Shown: positions 1-8,793, counted from the stretch's first letter. The stretch: 64,000 nt of DNA from Muscardinus avellanarius (GCA_963383645.1 OY726579.1:2535778-2599777); one strand, 5' to 3'. Notes: generated by a model from the letters alone, not told the origin. A program made the numbers and translations.

Positions 1-52
1 GTCTCCGCCTCCCAAGCGGGGGAATTACAAGCGTGCGCCACCACACCCGGCC
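1..52 (-). mobile_element. B1-dID SINE, 5' end only (cut by window edge)
   Basis: The stretch ends in the reverse complement of the SINE head (cgtgcgccaccacacccggc). The rest of the element lies outside the window. Confidence 0.85.
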
Positions 53-175
53 TTTATTTTTTTACTCTGAAACAGGGTCTCACTAAGTTGCAGAGGGTCT
101 CGCTAAGAAGCTGAGGCTGGCTGCAAATTTGCAATCCTCCTGAGGATTATCCTGAGCCTCCACAGCCGGCTCAGC
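53..175 (-). mobile_element. B1-like half SINE, degraded
   Basis: It carries the reverse B1 core (gaaacagggtctcactaag) and a decayed head. No ID half is seen. Confidence 0.7.
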
Positions 176-545
176 AATCAATTTGTAATTCCTACAGCCC
201 CGGCATCTAGCACACTGTGTAGTCCACTGTAGACACCAAGACATCTTCACTGAATGACTGGGCTCATGAATATTAATGAACATGAATATAAATGAGAACC
301 TGATTCTTTGAATTATTCATAACCACAATTATAATAATCCTGTCCCATTTGTAACAGGTAGGCAGCAGGTCAGTATCACAGGGACACTCGCGTGACAGCC
401 GCGCCTCAGGACTAAACTAAACAGGACTAAACAGGTAAACAGGTTTACCTGTTCTTCCGTTTGCTGAGTGTATGGGACACAAGATTCTACAGTTCTCAGA
501 GCTGAGAACTGTACGCAGTTCTACAAAGCAGAAAAACTCAAGTCT

Positions 546-693
546 TGGCCTGGTGTGGTGGCGTACACTTTTAATCACAGGACTTAACAGGCTGAGACAG
601 GAGAATCACGGGTTCGAGGACAGCCTCAGCAAATAGTAAGACTCTCATTAACTTAACGAGACCCTGCTTCAAAGATTTAAAAAAAAAAAAAAA
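546..693 (+). mobile_element. B1 half of a B1-dID SINE
   Basis: The head is ggcctggtgtggtggcgtac, and the element ends in a 16-A run without an ID half. Many mismatches suggest an old copy. Confidence 0.8.
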
Positions 694-703
694 ACAAGAG
701 CGG

Positions 704-1092
704 GTCGTGGTGGCGCACGTTTGTAATCCCCGCGCTTGGGAGGCAGAGACAGGAGGATCACACGGGTTCGAAGCCAGCCTCAGCTACTTAGTGAGGGTCT
801 CAGCAATTTAGTGAGACCCTGTTTCCAAATAAAGTATAAAATAGGTCTGGGAGTATAGCCCGGAGGTAGAAAAGCCCCTGGGTTCCACTCCCAGTACCAC
901 AAAAAAAGGAAAGAAAAAAAGAAAAGAAAAGAAAAGAAAATAGGGCTGAGGGTGTAGCTAGGAGGTAGAATGCCCCTGGTTTCCATCTCCAGTACAGCAA
1001 TAAATAAATAAGTAAATAAGTAAGTAAATAAATAAATAAAATAGGGCTGAGGTCTGGCTTAGAGGTAGAATGCTCCAGGGTCCAGTCCTTGG

Positions 1093-1145
<53 letters not shown>
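704..1145 (+). mobile_element. B1-dID SINE with two extra ID units and a (CA)n tail
   Basis: The B1 half and first ID end near 905. A (GAAAA)n linker then leads to a second ID-like unit (about 940-996), a (TAAA/TAAG)n linker and a third, decayed unit (about 1044-1092). A (CA)n tract at 1094-1144 closes it. This is one of several SINEs here with serial ID units. Confidence 0.8.
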
Positions 1146-1147
<2 letters not shown>

Positions 1148-1150
1148 TCG

Positions 1151-1465
1151 AAGCTGGGCGTGGTGGCGCATGCTTGTAATCCCAGCACTTGGGAGGCTGA
1201 GACTGGAGGATCATGGTTCGCGGCCAGCCTCAGCTATTTAATGAGGCCCTCCGGTGTCAAAATAAAGAACAAAATACAGGGCAGGGGGTGTAGTCCGGAG
1301 GTCGAATGTCCGCAAAAAAAAAAAAAAAAAAAAAAGTATTATGCCCCTGGGGTTCAATCTTCAGTACCGCAAAATAAATAAATAAATAAATAAATAATAA
1401 ATGTAAAATAGAGCTAGGGGTATAGCTTGGAGGCAGAATGCCTCTGAGTTCAACCTTTAGGACAG
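1151..1465 (+). mobile_element. B1-dID SINE interrupted by poly(A), plus extra ID
   Basis: The ID half is split by about 22 A residues at 1314-1336. It resumes at atgcccctgg and is followed by (AAAT)n and a second ID unit at about 1408-1465, close to the SUMF1 CpG island. Confidence 0.8.
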
Positions 1466-1479
1466 AGAGAAGAAGACAC

Positions 1480-2010
1480 ACAAATCGTCAGAGCAAACTC
1501 TATGCGGAGCCACAAGGGCCGGCCGTCCTCAGCCGGGCTGGGGAGAAGGAAGTCCAGGTCTCGGGGGTCCGCAGGGGTCCGCGGTGGGGCGTGGCTGCCG
1601 CCTTTACCACCTCCTCCCCAAGCCCCTGGCCTCGCCCTTCCCGCCCTCCTGCGAGGACCCGCGGGCGCACCTTGGAGGGCGCGAGGGCCGGATCCCCAGG
1701 GCGCGCGCGCGGGCCGTTGGCCTCCCGCGAGTACCGCCGCGCTGCCGCCGAGGCGCCATGGGCCCCGGGCCGCTGTGGCGAGCCGCAGCCGCACGACCCC
1801 GCGCCGGCCTCGGCGCCCACCCCGGGCCCGGCCTCGCCGCGCCCCGCCGCGCCGCACGCCAGCAAGAGCAGCGGCAGCAGGACGCGCTGGAGCCCGGAGC
1901 AGCAGCCGCAAGCCGGGCCCGGCGCGGGCGCAGCCATGTTGATCCGCGAGTCATGTGACCCGGCCGGTCACGTGGCCCGCCCTCCTTAAAGGGGCCGCGT
2001 CCCTCGATTT
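1480..2010. promoter_or_regulatory. CpG island over SUMF1 exon 1
   Basis: CG dinucleotides are dense here compared with both flanks, for example around 1661-1700 and 1730-1850. The island spans exon 1, the start of intron 1 and the promoter. Confidence 0.85.
1671..1937 (-). CDS. SUMF1: SUMF1 coding exon 1 (N-terminus of formylglycine-generating enzyme)
   Basis: SUMF1 oxidises a cysteine in sulfatases to the catalytic formylglycine, in the ER lumen. The 89 codons here match the N-terminus of mammalian SUMF1. They encode a hydrophobic signal peptide (about residues 18-33, with [13 protein letters not shown]), then CGCG with Cys49 and Cys51, which align with the human cysteines used for ERp44 contact and redox exchange. 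The furin-type site RYSR follows at residues 68-71, ahead of EAN. The minus-strand start codon is at 1937-1935 in a strong context (AACATGG). The exon ends after ...LAPSK in phase 0, directly followed by a GT donor (complement of 1670-1669). The human exon ends at the equivalent Lys90. The catalytic domain lies in later exons outside the window. The reading frame continues past the donor to 1500 only by chance. Confidence 0.96.
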
Positions 2011-2020
2011 GTGCGACCTT
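1938..2020 (-). promoter_or_regulatory. SUMF1: SUMF1 core promoter / 5' UTR with paired CLEAR-like E-boxes
   Basis: Immediately upstream of the start codon sit GTCACGTGGC (1967-1976, E-box 1969-1974) and GTCATGTGAC (1950-1959, read on plus). Both resemble the CLEAR consensus GTCACGTGAC bound by TFEB and related factors. SUMF1 is a lysosomal-network gene, so TFEB control is expected. A TTTAAGG-like element lies near 1984-1990. The transcription start is not determinable here. If it lies upstream of 1955, an out-of-frame upstream ATG is included. Confidence 0.7.
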
Positions 2021-2051
2021 TTCCCAAGCGCCTCCTGCTAATGTCAGAACA

Positions 2052-2257
2052 CAGGCGTGGTGGCGCACGTTTGTCATCCCCGCACTTGGGAGGCAGAGAC
2101 AGGAGGATTGCACGGGTTCGAAGCCAGCCTCAGCTACTGAGTGAGGCTATCAGCAACTTAGTGAGGCCCTGTTTCCAAATAAAATATATTTTAAAAAATA
2201 GGTCTGGGAGAATAGATCAGAGGTAGAAAAGCCCCTGGGTTTCATCCCCAGTACCAC

Positions 2258-2290
<33 letters not shown>
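2052..2290 (+). mobile_element. B1-dID SINE, subfamily B, long poly(A)
   Basis: It has the subfamily B marks: ccgcacttgggaggcagag, gttcgaagccagcctcag, and ID text starting ggtctggga. About 30 A residues follow. It sits only about 110 bp upstream of the SUMF1 start. Confidence 0.88.
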
Positions 2291-2293
<3 letters not shown>

Positions 2294-2419
2294 AAAAAAA
2301 AACCTCTTGATGACTTCTTAGTTGAAAACGGTAAATATATTTATTGAGCATCTGGAAGAGTTGTTAAAAATAAATAAGCAACTCGTTTGTTTGGTTTTTT
2401 TTTTTTTTTTCAAAATTTC

Positions 2420-2515
2420 CTTTAATCCTCGCAATAATCTGGTCATATTGAAGTCCCGGAGCAATTAAGTGACTTTGGCCAAAGTCACAAGGCAAATTAT
2501 GTCAAAAGCAAGGTT
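2420..2515 (+). mobile_element. MIR/L2-like ancient repeat fragment
   Basis: The run tttaatcctcgcaataat, then gcaattaagtgactttggcc and caaagtcacaaggc, resembles the conserved core of MIR/L2 elements. It is diverged. Confidence 0.5.
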
Positions 2516-2530
2516 TAAAGACGGGGTTTA

Positions 2531-2679
2531 AAGGCGGGCATGGTGGCCCTCACTTGGAACCTCGCTTGGTACTTGGGAGGCTGAGACAGGAGGATCACAA
2601 GTTCGAAGATAGCCCCAGCAGGTAGTGAGACTCCCGCTGATCTGATGAGAGCCTGTTTCAAAATAAAAATAAAAAATAG
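2531..2679 (+). mobile_element. B1 half SINE
   Basis: The B1 half ends in (AAAAAT)n and abuts the head of the next SINE, so the second copy inserted at its A-rich tail. Confidence 0.8.
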
Positions 2680-2865
2680 CCGGCGTGGTGGCGCATGCTC
2701 GGAATCCCCGAGCTTGGGAGGCGGAGACAAGAGGATCGCGCATCGAAGTCAGCATCACTGGCTTAAGAGACCCTGTTTCCGAATAAAAATATGAAAATGG
2801 GTCTGGGACTGTAGCCCGGAGGTAGAAGGGTTTTCAGGAACCCCATACACAAAAAAAAACAACAA
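2679..2865 (+). mobile_element. B1-dID SINE, subfamily C
   Basis: The shortened middle (ctggcttaagagaccctg) and the ID end with caggaacccc mark subfamily C, which lacks one of the two repeated B1 segments. Confidence 0.85.
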
Positions 2866-2966
2866 CCAAAAAAAAGAGATTCAATTTTTACTTTCTCCTC
2901 CTTATCCTCTCTTTAAGAGGTAGCATAATTATCGATGTAAAAGGGGAAAAAAAGGTTCTTTGTAAA

Positions 2967-3200
2967 GCAGGACGTGGGGGCACACACTTGGAATCCCAGC
3001 GCTTGGGAGGCTGAGACAGGAGGATCGCGGTTCGCGGACAGCCTCAGCTACTTAGCGAGGCCCTCCGCAACTCAGTGAGACCCGGTTTCAAAATAAAGAA
3101 TAAAAAATAGGGTAAGGGGTGTAGCTCAGAGATCAAACGTCCCTGGGTTCCATCTCCAGACTCGCAAAAATAAATAAATAAAATAAAATAAAATAAAAAA
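2967..3200 (+). mobile_element. B1-dID SINE, subfamily A
   Basis: The marks are ggttcgcggacagcctcagc and caaaataaagaataaaaaat. The tail is (AAATA)n. Confidence 0.88.
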
Positions 3201-3203
3201 TAA

Positions 3204-3545
3204 GAGCTGGGCATGGTGGGACATGCTTGTAATCCCAGTACATGGAAGGCTGAGACAGGAGGATCACATGTTTGCTGACAGGCTCAGCTAATTAGTGAGG
3301 TCCTCTGCAACTGAATGGCACCTTGTTTTTGTTTTTGTTTTAGTGGTACTGGGGGTGGAACCCAGAGGCTTTCTACCTCCGGGCTATACTCCCAGACCTT
3401 TTTTTTTTTAATATATTTTATTTGGAAACAGGGTCTCACTAAGTTGCTGAAAGCCTCACTAGGCACCTTGTTTTTAAATAAAGATTTAAAAATAGGGCTA
3501 GGGATGTAGCTCAGAGGTAGAATGCCCCTGGGTTCCATCCACAGT
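3204..3545 (+). mobile_element. B1-dID SINE split by a nested SINE
   Basis: The element runs 3204-3330 and resumes at 3462. The interruption is flanked by the direct repeat ggcaccttgttttt (3317-3330 and 3462-3475). Its ID half ends at 3545 and continues into the GAAA/GGAA tract. Confidence 0.88.
3331..3461 (-). mobile_element. 5'-truncated B1-dID SINE nested inside another SINE
   Basis: A minus-strand ID half (subfamily B text, ctatactcccagacc) and part of B1 are bounded on both sides by the 14-bp target-site duplication. The head of the element is missing, so it was truncated on insertion. Confidence 0.88.
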
Positions 3546-3547
3546 AG

Positions 3548-3579
3548 CAAAGAAAGAAAGAAGGAAAGAAAGAAAGAAA

Positions 3580-3621
<42 letters not shown>

Positions 3622-3670
3622 GAAAGGGAGGAAGGAAGGAAGGAAGGAAGGAAGGAAGGAAGGAAGGAAG
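3548..3670 (+). repeat. (GAAA)n then (GGAA)n microsatellite
   Basis: A polypurine tract grown from a SINE tail: AAAG repeats to about 3620, then AAGG repeats. All bases on this strand are purines. Confidence 0.95.
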
Positions 3671-3680
3671 GGTAAAAAAT

Positions 3681-3993
3681 AAGCCGGATGTGGTGGCGCA
3701 CGCTTGTAATCCCCACATTCGGGAGGCTGAGACTGGAGGATCACGGTTTGCGGCCAGCCTCAGCTACTTAGTGAGGCCCTTTGCAACTCAGTGAGACCCT
3801 CTTTCAAAATAAAGAATAAAAAATAGGGCCGGGGATGTAGCTTGAAGGTAGATGCCACTGGGTTCCATCCCTATTACAGCAAAAATAAATAATTAATTAA
3901 TTAAAAATAAAAATTAAATAGGGGTTGAGGGTGCAGCTTGGAAGTAAGATGCCCCTGGGCTTCATCCCCAGTACCATACACACACACGCGCGT

Positions 3994-4033
<40 letters not shown>
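3681..4033 (+). mobile_element. B1-dID SINE (A) with extra ID unit and (CA)n tail
   Basis: The main element ends near 3885. A second ID-like unit (ggttgagggtgcagcttgg) lies at about 3920-3977. A (CA)n tract at 3977-4032 follows. Confidence 0.83.
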
Positions 4034-4041
4034 CGTAACCC

Positions 4042-4115
4042 AGAGCCAGGTATGGTGGTGCACACCTGTGATCCCAGGAGTTCGGCGGCTGAGACAGAGG
4101 ATCACAGATTAGAGC
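4042..4115 (+). mobile_element. SINE head fragment, old
   Basis: The fragment gagccaggtatggtggtgca to gctgagacagaggatcac is recognisable. What follows (4116-4330) is not a repeat I recognise. Confidence 0.6.
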
Positions 4116-4330
4116 CCACCATCATCAGTTTAGCTCCAATCAGGTCACAGGAAGTTGTACCTGACATCAGAATCCCAAGTAACTCTCAGAGTAATAATTA
4201 CAGGGTCCACCCCGGATTCTGTAAGCCTGAGGTGGGGCCGGGAATTTTTCATATCTAACAACTCCCCGGATGACACAGAGCCTGCTGATCGGGATATTTT
4301 GCAATCTGCTGTTGTCATAAAGTAAACCAC

Positions 4331-4590
4331 CAGAAGCTCCTGATACTTGCGAGGCTAAGACAGGAGGCTCATAGGTTTACAGTCAGCCTCAGCCACTGAT
4401 TTATGCCCTCAGGTAATTAGTGAGGCTCTGTTTCAAAAAAAAAAAAAAAAAAAGCCGGGCGTGGTGGCGCACGCTTGTAATCCCAGCATTTAGGAGGCTC
4501 AGATGGAAGGATAGCGGCTGTGGGACAGCCTCACCTACTTAGTGAGGCCCTCCGCAACTTAGTGAGACCCTTTTTCAAAATAAAGAATAA
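4331..4590 (+). mobile_element. Two adjacent B1 halves
   Basis: A headless B1 fragment (4331-4452) ends in poly(A). A second B1 half with an intact head (gccgggcgtggtggcgcacg) runs 4453-4590 and lacks an ID. Confidence 0.8.
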
Positions 4591-4795
4591 GTCAGGCGTG
4601 GTGGTGCACGCTTGCAATCCCAACATTCGGGAGGCTGAGACAGGAGGATCGCGGTTCGCGGACAGCCTCGGCTACTTAGTGAGGCCCTCTGCAACTCACT
4701 GAGACCCTGTTTCAAAATAAGAATAAAAATATAGGACTGGGGGGTATACCTCAGAGGTAGAATGCCCCTGAGTTGAGTTCCCAGTATGGTAAAAG
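4590..4795 (+). mobile_element. B1-dID SINE, subfamily A
   Basis: A full-length copy with head gtcaggcgtggtggtgcacg and an ID ending ttcccagtatggt. Confidence 0.85.
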
Positions 4796-4864
4796 AAAAT
4801 GAAATATCAGGATGCTTCCAGGAAAGGCAGCCCATCAACACAGAAAACTACAGAATAAATCAGA

Positions 4865-4998
4865 TTGCCACAGTGTATCTTCAAAAGTAACAAATGTAGG
4901 GCACATTTTCTTGGTTGCCACAGTGTGTCTTCAAAAGTAACAAATGTACCACACCTTTTCTTGGTCGCCACAATGTGTCTGCAAAAGTTACAAATGTA
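4865..4998. repeat. Three-copy 50-bp tandem repeat
   Basis: Units start at 4865, 4915 and 4965, each built on gccacagtgtgtcttcaaaa and acaaatgta. The third is cut by the SINE at 4999. Exact 50-bp spacing makes chance unlikely. No function is apparent. Confidence 0.85.
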
Positions 4999-5106
4999 AG
5001 CCAGGGGCGTGGTGGCGCTCGTTTGTCATCCCTGCGCTTGGGAGGCGGAGACAGGAGCATCGCGCAGATTCGAAGCCAGCCTCCCTGGCTTAGGAGACCC
5101 TGTTTC

Positions 5107-5139
<33 letters not shown>

Positions 5140-5199
5140 TAATAGGTCCGGGAGTGTAGCCTGGAAGAAGAAGGGTTTCCAGGAACCCCAGTACCACAA

Positions 5200-5237
<38 letters not shown>

Positions 5238-5270
5238 TAACAATAATAATAACAATAATAATAATAAATG
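4999..5270 (+). mobile_element. B1-dID SINE, subfamily C, with (AAT)n tail
   Basis: It is flanked by the perfect 15-bp duplication aaagttacaaatgta (4984-4998 and 5271-5285). An internal (TA)n and a long (AAT)n tail at 5202-5268 have expanded from its A-rich parts. Confidence 0.92.
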
Positions 5271-5296
5271 AAAGTTACAAATGTATCGTAAATGTA

Positions 5297-5372
5297 TACA
5301 TACTGGCCTTGAACCTGGGATTCTCCTATCTGGGTCTCCCAAGTACTGGGATTGCAAGCACCATGCCTGGTT
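5297..5372 (-). mobile_element. Old B1 fragment
   Basis: The reverse B1 core ggtctcccaagtactgggat and tail ccatgcctggt are diverged, and no ID half is present. Confidence 0.65.
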
Positions 5373-6128
5373 TGACAATAGACCTTTTTGAATTATTTCT
5401 ATCACCATATACTTTGTATATCATTTTTATTAGTGGCAGCAAGTTACTGAATGTCTCCATTATTAGGTACCAAAGGCACACCCATGGCAGACAATAAACG
5501 TGCCCTCCCATCCTGCCCCCAACACAGAGTCAGAACTTTCCTCAAATGCCCCACCTAAGGATTCTCTTTATCTTTACTCAGTAGAACTCCCTCCAAACAG
5601 ACTCTAAATAAAACGCTTCCTCTACAGACACCGAGGGAAGAGGGTGCGGAAAGTTTTCAAGTATTTTGTGAAAACTTGTCTAATAGAGGAAATTCATTTA
5701 GGAGTGATGCTATGGGTATAATGGAAGTAATGAATAGAAGTGAACTGGGCCAGGAGCAAATTAATTTGGATATAATAACAGAGGCAGAAAAAAAATAAAA
5801 CTGTGCCATGTCCTCTCCTCTGGGAAATCTAACAAGAAAGTAAGAGTGTTTTTTTTTTTTCTATTTTTCTCTCTCTCTCTCTCTTCTCTTCCTGTTCTAG
5901 GATAATTGAAATTACCATCATGTGAGCAAGAAGTATCACCTCTTAAAGGACTCCATTTTTTTCCCCTACTGTGAGGAACTTATTCTCTGGGTTATAGCCA
6001 CAGAACAAGTCAGGTCATGGGGAAACTAGGGTATTTTTGTGATTTTTCCCATGGAAAATTTTCCCAGTAAAAACTGGCTCTATTGATGGAGGAGCCAAAA
6101 ACTCAGTGGAATAGAACTCCAACTGATA
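5373..6128. other. Intergenic spacer, no feature recognised
   Basis: AT-rich single-copy-looking sequence with a (CT)n run at about 5868-5888. I see no ORF with coding character and no repeat I can name. Confidence 0.5.
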
Positions 6129-6159
6129 GTGGATTTATAGCCAGGTTTGGTGCACACTT

Positions 6160-6553
6160 TTTTTTAAATTTATTTTTATTGGTGCATTGTAATCATACAT
6201 CACATTGGAATACAAGGCTTGAGAGGATATACAAGCACACGTCATCCAATTAGCCCTCATCCAGTCCCCATCCCTTTCCCTCCCCCTCCCTGGATCCCAT
6301 GCTTGTTTGGTGATTAACTTTGATACATATGTTTATGTATCTCCTGCTTTTTAAAGAGACTCCACCCTCCCCTATTCCATACCCTCTGATTGGTCACCTT
6401 AATTGATTCACTATAGGGCCCTTTCTATAGCTCGACCACTTCCTGTTGCCCCTTTCCTCCTAGTTATTGCCGATTAGGGGAAGCATCTGGTTTTAATTTT
6501 CTGCGATATTTCTCTGTGCATGCCGCGTTGCAAATACCGATCCCACTCTTGAC
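6160..6553 (-). mobile_element. L1 3' end portion of a composite retroelement
   Basis: Read on minus, this matches the 3' UTR text of the L1 fragment at 13826-14210, including cagatgctt, aaacatat and a G-rich purine tract. It ends with accaataaaaataaa followed by a short A run. That end sits at the 3' side of the insertion, next to the target-site duplication. Confidence 0.85.
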
Positions 6554-7037
6554 GGCCCCAGTTGTGGCCTGGCTACCCGGTGGACTGATCCAGACCTCGC
6601 TGGCTCAAGCAGCGGCCTTGCCTCATGGGAGGCCCCGGTTCTGGCCTCGCTGGCCCCAACACTGGCCTAACCCCTCAACTGGCTCCGATCCCGGCCTCGG
6701 AAGCCCCAGCACCGGCCTTCCTCAAGGCAGGCTCCGAAGTTAGCCGATGGCCCCGGCATCGGCCTAACCCCTCGGCAGGCTCCGATCCAGGCCTCAGAGG
6801 CCTCACGGAAGGCTCCGATACTGGCCAGTGGCCCCGGCACCGGCCTAACCCCTCAGCAGGCTCTGATCCCGGCCTTGGAGGCCCTAGCATCGGCCTTGCC
6901 TCGCGGCAGGCTCTGATCCCAGCCTCACTGGCCCCAGCACCGGCCTAACCCCTCGGCAGGCTCTGATCCTGGCCACGCTGGCCCTGGCACCGGCCTGACC
7001 CCTCAACAGGCTCCGATCCCGACCTCGGAGGCCCCAG
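6554..7037 (-). repeat. GC-rich VNTR, about ten 50-bp units
   Basis: Most units are 50 bp, starting ggccccagcaccggcc and containing caggctc(c/t)gatcc. Three are shorter (48, 47 and 31 bp). The array begins where the L1 text stops and ends one base before the target-site duplication, so it is the 5' part of the same inserted element. Confidence 0.92.
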
Positions 7038-7319
7038 CTTGGTGCACACTTGTAATCCTACTACTTGGGAGGCTGACATGGGAGGACTGCGGGTTCGAGG
7101 CCAGACACGGCATCTTGGTGAGACCCCCCCCAGCAACTTAGCAAGACTGTTTCGAAATTTAAAAAAGTAAAAGAAAAATAGAGATGAGGGTGTAGCTCAG
7201 AGGTAGAATGCCCATGGGCACAATCCCTAGCCCCACACATACACACAGAAATAGTGGATGTATTGTATAACTTGCGTGTGCGTGCGCGTGCATGCGTGCA
7301 CACACACGGGCGTGCCCAT

Positions 7320-7398
7320 GTGGTGCTGGGGATGGAACCCAGGGCCTCATCTTTGCCAAGCAAGTAATTTACCACTGAGCTACACCGCTATCACCAAC
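7320..7398 (-). mobile_element. Full-length ID-type SINE
   Basis: Unlike the short ID halves, it keeps the tttgccaagcaag segment between the A and B boxes, as in monomeric ID elements. It probably represents an older, stand-alone ID insertion. Confidence 0.75.
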
Positions 7399-7429
7399 TT
7401 ATTTATTGTATTTATTTATTGATCTGTCT

Positions 7430-7628
7430 GTGATGCTGGGAATTAAACTCAGGGCATCCTATCTCCAAGCTATACCCTCAGCCTTATTTTATTTTTTATT
7501 TGGAAACAGAGTCTCAATAAATTGCAGAAGGTCTCGCTGAATTGCTGAGGCCAGCCTCAAACCTGCCATCCTCCCATCTCAGCCTCCCAAGCACTGAGAT
7601 TACAAGTGTGTGCTACCATGCCCAGCTC
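7430..7628 (-). mobile_element. B1-dID SINE, diverged
   Basis: A complete reverse copy from gatgctgggaattaaactca to the head at ccatgcccagct. Confidence 0.83.
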
Positions 7629-7643
7629 CCTAATTTCATATAA

Positions 7644-7824
7644 TTTATAAAACAGGTAAGATTAGAACTCTGATTATGCCTTCTGTTTCAAAAAAGAAAT
7701 AGCAGAGCGGGTTAAGAGAATAGCCAGAAGAGTTTATAAAACAGGTAAGATTAGAACTCTGATTATGCCTTCTGTTTCAAAAAAGAAATAGCAGAGCGGG
7801 TTAAGAGAATAGCCAGAAGAGTTT
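7644..7824. repeat. Perfect 89-bp tandem duplication
   Basis: Unit 1 (7644-7732) and unit 2 (7733-7821) read identically, with ttt shared at the junctions. The unit has no SINE similarity. It contains acaggtaaga, which resembles a splice donor, but no exon is evident. Confidence 0.95.
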
Positions 7825-8032
7825 GCTAAATTCTCTCAGTAGATTGAATCCCAGAGATCTGAGTCACTGGGTTCAGGAAGCCTGTCCATCACGGTCTCTA
7901 TTTGCTGTGCGATGGGGAAAGGTCACGGAATCCTTAGATGTACATTTTTAAAAAAATACTTCATCAGCAAAAGCAGAGATTGAATCGTTCGCTAAGATTT
8001 CTAACATTTGCACTGTGAAGTTTTCTTTTTCT

Positions 8033-8310
8033 GAGCACAGTGGTTCACACCTGTAATCCCAATACTCAGGAGGCTGAGACAGGAGGATGGCGTTTCGAGG
8101 CCAGCCTCAGCTCAGCTACTTAGTGAGGCCCTCTGCAACTCAGTGAGACCCGGTTTCATAAATAAAGAATAAAAAATAGGGCTGGGGGTGGAGCTCAGAG
8201 GTTGAATGCCCCTGGGTTCCATTACCACACTCTCCCCCCCAAAAAAAATAAAAGACAGTCCCTCAACAAACTCAAAAGCACTCTACCACTGAGCAACATC
8301 CCCAGCCCTA
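8033..8310 (+). mobile_element. B1-dID SINE followed by reverse ID fragment
   Basis: The plus-strand copy ends near 8255. The stretch 8278-8308 (ctctaccactgagcaacatc) is an ID end in the opposite orientation. Confidence 0.8.
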
Positions 8311-8783
8311 AAAATTATTTTCAATAATTTCACTGATCATTGGGAAAATGCAAATCAAACCTACAGTGAAATCTACAATGAAAATGTCATCTTGCCCTAA
8401 TTCGAATGACTGATAAAAAAATATGATCATAGTTTAATGGTTGCAATTATTTACTTGCTGATTGAGTTAGTCCATCAAATACATGAAAAGCAAGTGTTTT
8501 TAAATTTCCTTTTACCTGGCAATATGGATTCATACAGCACCTGTGCTATCACAGCTTCAAAACAATATTCCAAAATAGGTTAGCATTAAAATGTCTTTTT
8601 TTTTTCTCATTTTCTTTTTTAACATCGGTGTCTCTTCCCTTGTGATATGCTCTCAAAAGAAGTTAAGTGGAGGAGAAATCAAAGCCAATTTAATCTGGGA
8701 ACCTAGTTTCTAATACTGATTTGGGGTCAGAATGTACAGGTTCTTTTTTGAGAAAAAAAAAAAAGGACAACGAATGTAATACG
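8311..8783. other. Intergenic AT-rich sequence, nothing recognised
   Basis: The first part (8325-8420) has L1-like wording (gggaaaatgcaaatcaaa) and may be an old L1 ORF2 remnant. The rest shows no recognisable feature. Confidence 0.4.
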
Positions 8784-8793
8784 AAGATTTTCT

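Larger units (their letters stand above)
1..1670 (-). other. SUMF1: SUMF1 intron 1 (5' part)
   Basis: This is the stretch downstream of the SUMF1 exon 1 splice donor, read on the minus strand. It holds only SINEs, simple repeats and about 370 bases (176-545) in which I recognise nothing. No second SUMF1 exon is visible, as expected for a gene with long introns. The intron runs off the window's left edge. Confidence 0.85.
6138..7249 (+). mobile_element. B1-dID SINE split by the VNTR-L1 composite
   Basis: The head lies at 6138-6159 and the rest resumes at 7039 through about 7235. The outer flanks atagtggattta (6127-6138) and atagtggatgta (7251-7262) look like its own target-site duplication. 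Confidence 0.85.

Noticed and set aside
800..1171. ORFs with runs of Val/Cys or His/Thr around (CA)n tracts
   Set aside because: They are translations of dinucleotide repeats and SINEs. The same pattern recurs wherever such repeats lie.
1500..1670. Extension of the SUMF1 ORF past ...APSK
   Set aside because: A GT donor follows Lys89 at the position of the human exon boundary, and the extension does not resemble SUMF1.
1438..1989. Long plus-strand and alternative-frame ORFs over the SUMF1 CpG island
   Set aside because: They are shadows of the SUMF1 exon in GC-rich sequence where stops are rare.
3284..3794. ORFs rich in Leu-Pro-Ser-Phe or Lys-Glu-Arg
   Set aside because: They read through the (GAAA)n/(GGAA)n microsatellite and flanking SINEs; no coding character.
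4865..5014. CRISPR-like array
   Set aside because: The 50-bp units are contiguous tandem copies with no unique spacers, in a mammalian genome.
6516..6948. GC-rich ORFs with repeated Pro-Gly-Ser blocks
   Set aside because: 50 is not divisible by 3, so the repeat changes frame from unit to unit, and the stretch is an inserted VNTR. A gene is not supported.
7320..7398. tRNA gene
   Set aside because: ID elements derive from a tRNA and keep A- and B-box-like text, but the cloverleaf is not intact and the copy is a retroposon.
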